64,000 nt of DNA, taken from NCBI GenBank assembly GCA_000708835.1, contig DF236974.1, positions 174,626 through 238,625 of the forward strand, given 5' to 3'. The notes below the pieces were generated by a model. It saw only the letters and a program-made list of their open reading frames with translations, ran no database searches and was not told the origin of the DNA. Source of the DNA: Klebsormidium nitens. Taxonomy: Eukaryota; Streptophyta; Klebsormidiophyceae; Klebsormidiales; Klebsormidiaceae. A program made the translations under genes and the position numbers. Positions 60,412 through 64,000 of this stretch are shown here, piece after piece; positions within the stretch are counted from its first letter, which is position 1, and the number at the start of each line of letters is the position of its first letter.

Positions 60412-61575
60412 TACGATCAATCTACACTGCTACAAAAGCTGGGCAAAGGCACTTTGATTAGACGAGCGTGGCAACGTTTGTGCTCTGCAGCCTGCAGCTC
60501 TAGCAGATTATTCATTTTCCCATTTTTGGGTTGAATTGGCACTGGGCAGTCTGCATTTCTGCGTGCCCCGGGCAGCCAGTTTACCGTTGTCGTGGTCTAG
60601 ATAGAACCGGCGGGGCTTGAATAATCCATATTGGTCACGCTAGTCGGTCGATAGCGTGCCGTTACCGAGTAGTGACTGCCCGGTTTCAAGAGGAATATGA
60701 AGATTTGTCTATTTGGATCAAGAAATGTTTGAAAAGTGCCTGATCAGGTATCCTTCACAGTGCATGGGCATCCACTCCGAAGCAGAGATTGGCAGGAGGA
60801 GGAAGACAGGAAGAGGTTCCAAGGAACTTCAGTGCTGGGTTGCCGATCATGCCTTAGCCTTCAGGCAGCTGCAGCAACCATCTAATAGCTTTTTGAGCAG
60901 CCAGCAAATTCTCTCTCTCTTTGTGGACAAACTTTGTTGATGTGTGATCTAAGAAGCTAGCGGGAAGCTCGCACTTGAAGTAGTCGAGCTGATCCGTTGA
61001 TCGCACGAAGCTTTGGGCAGCTCTCCAAGCATCAGCGCCTGCCAAACAGATGAGGGGGAACTGAGAATTGTGCATGAGAGAGCTGCAAGCTGATTGCTCG
61101 CTAAGCAGGGCTGTTGAACGCCCACTGTCTGACTTACGACAAAATCAGAGCGCCCCCACGATTGGAGAATAGTTCGGAGGACTTGTGGAGGAGACTTCAA
61201 TAAGTAGACGCCACAATGCTGCAACCTTGACCTGTGTGTGTTGATCATTGTTGCGTCAACTTCTTGTATAAGTCAAGAACGATCTTTACGACCTGGGGTA
61301 GACTAGTGTTTCAGGTCTCCTCGGAACACCGTGAACCGTCAAACAGCGTTGGTAATTCCAAGGGTGTCAGGGACAGTCGTGAAGACACATGCAGCCCCCA
61401 CCCCTTCCAAGTCTGCTAGCTTGAAAAGTACTCGCGCATGTGTGTGGAGCGCCCAATTGCTTTAGAGTTGAGCCTGCTGACCGATACAGTGGCAGAGAGC
61501 ACAGTACTTTGGCTGTGACTCTGTGTCTGTGGGGCATGTTAGGAACCCACCTGCTAGAAACACGCTTTTAAAAAT
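60412..61575. promoter_or_regulatory. Divergent intergenic region upstream of the SMP-domain gene
   Basis: This region holds the presumed promoters of the basic-protein gene (minus) and the SMP-domain gene (plus). Minus-strand frames at 60854-61248 overlap in different frames and have no recognisable family. I see no clear core promoter motif. Confidence 0.35.
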
Positions 61576-64000
61576 ATGGGGAGGCGCATCTTCAGAGTGC
61601 CCCGTCAAGCGGGGCTTTTGCTCCTGGGGGTGGCTGGGGGCACTGTTCGATTTGCTCTGGGGGTAGTAGTTCGGACAACCGGGTTCTCGGTGGGGGCTGG
61701 GCTGGGGATTCTGGTGGGCTCGTATGTCTTCAACGGAGTGCGGTGGCCAACGGTCGAAGTCCCAGAGGTAAGCTGACTGTACCTTTTAGTACCTTGCAAT
61801 TTTCCTTCCCCTGATTGCTGCCACCTTGGAAAGTCTGCCTCTTCTCTCTTTCTCCCAAAGCTGATGGGGCTTACAACCGTAGTCTTTTCTTGCCCAAGGT
61901 TGGCTTTTCAGAACATTCAGACAAACTCGCTTTCGCCCATGGATCATGTGCTGGACGACTGCTTCATCCATTACTGGTTTTTGCCAGAGAAGGGGCATGT
62001 TTTCCACACCTGTTTCTGTCGCACGCTGGTTTTCGCCTTAGCTGTCAGAAAACATATGTTTGTACCACCTCTGCATCATGCTCTTTTGCATCCCCTCTGC
62101 GCCTAAAACCAAAAATCGAAGATCAGTAAGCAATCTCAAGGGTGCATTGCATTTGTTCCATGTCTTCCCCCAGTGATTATCTTCTATCCTTCTCATCAAC
62201 GTCACTAGTGGTGATCATGTCAAAACAAGGCCTTAACTCGTCGCTGTAGCTGTAACTGTGCCATCTTTAATAGCAGGCTTCTTGCTTTGAAGATTGCTTT
62301 GTTTAGACACGAGTAGGGTCTTTTCGACCCAGTTCTAGGTGTGGAGCGTCAGCTAAATGAAGAACCACTTTGTTCTTGGCAGACTGTTCGTCGTAAAAGT
62401 GGCAGACTGATCACATTAGACCACAATTTGGAAGTCCTGGTCCCTACTGGGGCACAAAGCCCACCTCCTGGTTTTGCACGGCGCCGCTGGTTTTACCTTT
62501 ACAGGCTTTCATATACACCTCTACTTTCCAAGGACTGCACTTAAGTACAGCTCTTGCCATCTGCTGTTAATGCGCGCCAAACTATCACGGTTTTCTTGGA
62601 GTTGATGATCAAACACCCAGAATTGGAGGCTGTATAGAATGTCGATCTCCATGCATCCACTTTTGAGATTGAAACGGCCAGAACCAGGATTGCCTTGTAG
62701 TGATCTTCTGTGATTGAAGTGTTATGCTTTGTCCATCGTACTTTCGTCCATTCTTCTATGTGGCAGTCTCTTGGAACCCATGCATGTGTTTGAAACACTT
62801 CTAGTTCTTGCCTCTTTTCTAGACAACAAAGTGGGCGAATCAGGCCCCCCTTGTTCTCTCTCAATCCGCCGGGTCTTGCCAGTAACAGGAACAAAGGACA
62901 ACGACATACTGGACACTTTATAGTTGGACGTCACGATTCGACGCATTGCTCAACTGGTCCGCACCCCTGAGATGCCAAGCCATATTTTCCTGACACCGAG
63001 CGTCTGGGAAAGACATTTCCCCCCATATCTTCTTTCTTCTCGCGGATTATTTCGGTGTCAGAACCAATCTCTGACACTGGACAAGTGTAAGAACACCTGC
63101 AGCTGGAAATCTCGATTTCGGCAAACCTCGAACATGCTAGCTCATTAAAAGTCCTGAAACTTTGGCCTCGCAGATTTTGCCTGTGTTGGATGTGGACGAT
63201 GACGACATGGTCTAACACCTGCAGCCGGAGATGCAAATTCTCGACATGCTAAAGTATCGCTTCTTCAATTTCACCCCCTGCAGATCGTCCCGGTGTCCGA
63301 TATGGAGGATGACGACATGCTGGAGCACCTGCAGCTGGACATCCCGAGCTGGGTGCGCAACCCCGACATTCAGAGCGTGCACTGGCTCAACAAGTGCATG
63401 ATCAAGATGTGGCCCCACGTCAACGTCGCCACGCAAAAGTGGTTCATCGACGACTTCTGGCCCAACGAGCTGAAAAAGAACCTGCCGCCAGGTGGGGTGC
63501 TTTTGAACCGCAGGCGTGTTGAAACTTGCCTTCTGCACTGAGTTGGATGATTGCTAACAACAAGTAGTCAGGAAGGTGCGTTCGTCCGTCTGCCAAGTGT
63601 CTGTCTCGTGATCGATATGGCTCGTTCCGGGCAAGTCGGCCTGTATGTGCCTCCGCTTTTTATGGTCGGAAAGCACATTTTAGATTCGAACTTGCGATTA
63701 GAAAGAAATTAAAACTCCCTCCCAATCCTTGATCCTGTCGGTCAAGCATGACTGTGACGTTAGGAAATGTTCTGAGCAACCTTTGGGTCTACTTCGAAGT
63801 CTACCGGATCAATTCTCTCGCTCAATCGCCCTTGACCAGGCCTCCAGTATTCTCGGACGTCCGTTTTGCATACCCTCTCCCTTTCACTCCCTCTTCATCT
63901 CCCTCTAGCCGCCGTCCGGTGCAGGCCTCCAGCCCGTTTGGACGTCCGTTACGTTCGGCGACCTTCCGCCCATCATCGAGGGCATCAAGGTGTTTGAGAT
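61576..64000 (+). CDS. Membrane-anchored SMP-domain protein, plant synaptotagmin/NTMC2 family (5' part)
   Basis: Plant synaptotagmins anchor in the ER by the N-terminus and tether it to the plasma membrane; their SMP domain carries lipids and C2 domains bind the target membrane. Three exons are seen: 61576-61767, 63284-63491 and 63925 to beyond the window end, all in phase. Exon 1 starts MGRRIFRVPRQAGLLLLGV and holds two hydrophobic segments (about residues 11-30 and 37-53), a likely membrane hairpin. Exon 2 has IPSWVRNPDIQSVHWLNKCM and MWPHVN, matching the opening of the SMP domain (xPxWVxNPDxxxVxWLNxxxxxMWP). Exon 3 has VTFGDLPPIIEGIKVFE, the SMP strand with LPPxxxGIKV. The C2 domains would be outside the window. 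Both introns contain copies of the next exon's start. Confidence 0.82.
62872..63345 (+). repeat. Four-unit array of the SMP gene exon 2 acceptor and exon start
   Basis: The exon 2 start at 63284 (GATATGGAGGATGACGACAT then GGAGCACCTGCAGCTGGA) is echoed at 63174 (GTGGACGATGACGACATGGT, AACACCTGCAGCCGGA), near 63050 (CGGTGTCAGAACCAATC then GAACACCTGCAGCTGGAAA) and near 62872 (GGACAACGACATACTGGACA then TAGTTGGAC). Spacing is about 175, 125 and 110 bp. The copies decay with distance from the exon, and the first two carry stop codons. Confidence 0.82.
63840..63960 (+). repeat. Tandem copy of the SMP gene exon 3 acceptor and exon start
   Basis: CCAG then GCCTCCAGTATTCTCGGACG at 63840 precedes the real GCAG then GCCTCCAGCCCGTTTGGACG at 63925 by 85 bp; both continue TCCGTT. 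The upstream copy lacks a donor and loses the coding text after about 30 nt. Confidence 0.82.

Noticed and set aside
60854-61248. Two overlapping minus-strand frames upstream of the SMP gene
   Set aside because: Neither gives recognisable protein or a consistent exon chain, and the two frames compete over the same bases.
1-64000. tRNA, rRNA or organelle genes
   Set aside because: I looked for TTCRANYC-type T-loops with partner arms and for rRNA-like conserved blocks on both strands and found none that form a full structure.

Overview
This is nuclear DNA from a green-lineage eukaryote. Genes are split into many short, GC-rich exons with GT-AG introns. The readable proteins are plant-type: a plastid-targeted type II NAD(P)H dehydrogenase (NDC1), the plant meiotic protein PRD1, a VIP6/ELF8-type CTR9, and a membrane-anchored SMP-domain protein of the plant synaptotagmin family. 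Very high intron density with mostly 100-600 bp introns suggests a streptophyte alga or an early-diverging land plant. That placement is inference; no sequence search was possible.

Layout: NDC1 (minus, 1578-6070, seven exons) is divergent from PRD1 (plus, 6920-12552). A small plus-strand gene (14213-14873) and a minus-strand coiled-coil gene (16378-18453) follow. The intergenic stretch before CTR9 carries a 544-bp element with inverted ends and a 6-bp target duplication (18917-19460). CTR9 copy 1 (19781-35216) is complete: 22 exons join in phase into 1143 codons. A minus-strand gene of unknown function (36539-42847, hydrolase-like C-terminus) has a roughly 1.1-kb imperfect palindrome in its middle. 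A tandem second CTR9 copy (44081-58123) is dead in its 5' half but well preserved in its 3' half. A minus-strand basic protein gene (59069-60411) and the 5' end of the SMP-domain gene (61576 to the window end) complete the window.

The most unusual signal recurs in at least four genes on both strands. Introns contain degenerate tandem copies of the edge of the neighbouring exon, including the splice site. Some arrays copy the first ~30-60 nt of the downstream exon with its acceptor (NDC1 exon 2; CTR9 exons 9, 10, 14, 20; SMP gene exons 2 and 3; the gene at 59 kb). Others copy the last ~20-50 nt of the upstream exon with its donor (CTR9 exons 6, 14, 18, 20). In the long CTR9 arrays the spacing is mostly 140-170 bp. 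Copy number differs between the two CTR9 copies (4 versus 1, 7 versus 5, 6 versus 5, 2 versus 4), so the arrays change faster than the surrounding introns. One duplicated edge has become a possible in-frame 66-nt exon.

The CTR9 duplication is also informative. Copy 2 lost its start codon and exon 6, has frameshifts in exons 1-8 and a stop in exon 12, and lacks the exon 7/8 intron precisely. Yet its exon 10 differs from copy 1 only by about two dozen silent changes, which indicates selection on the 3' half.
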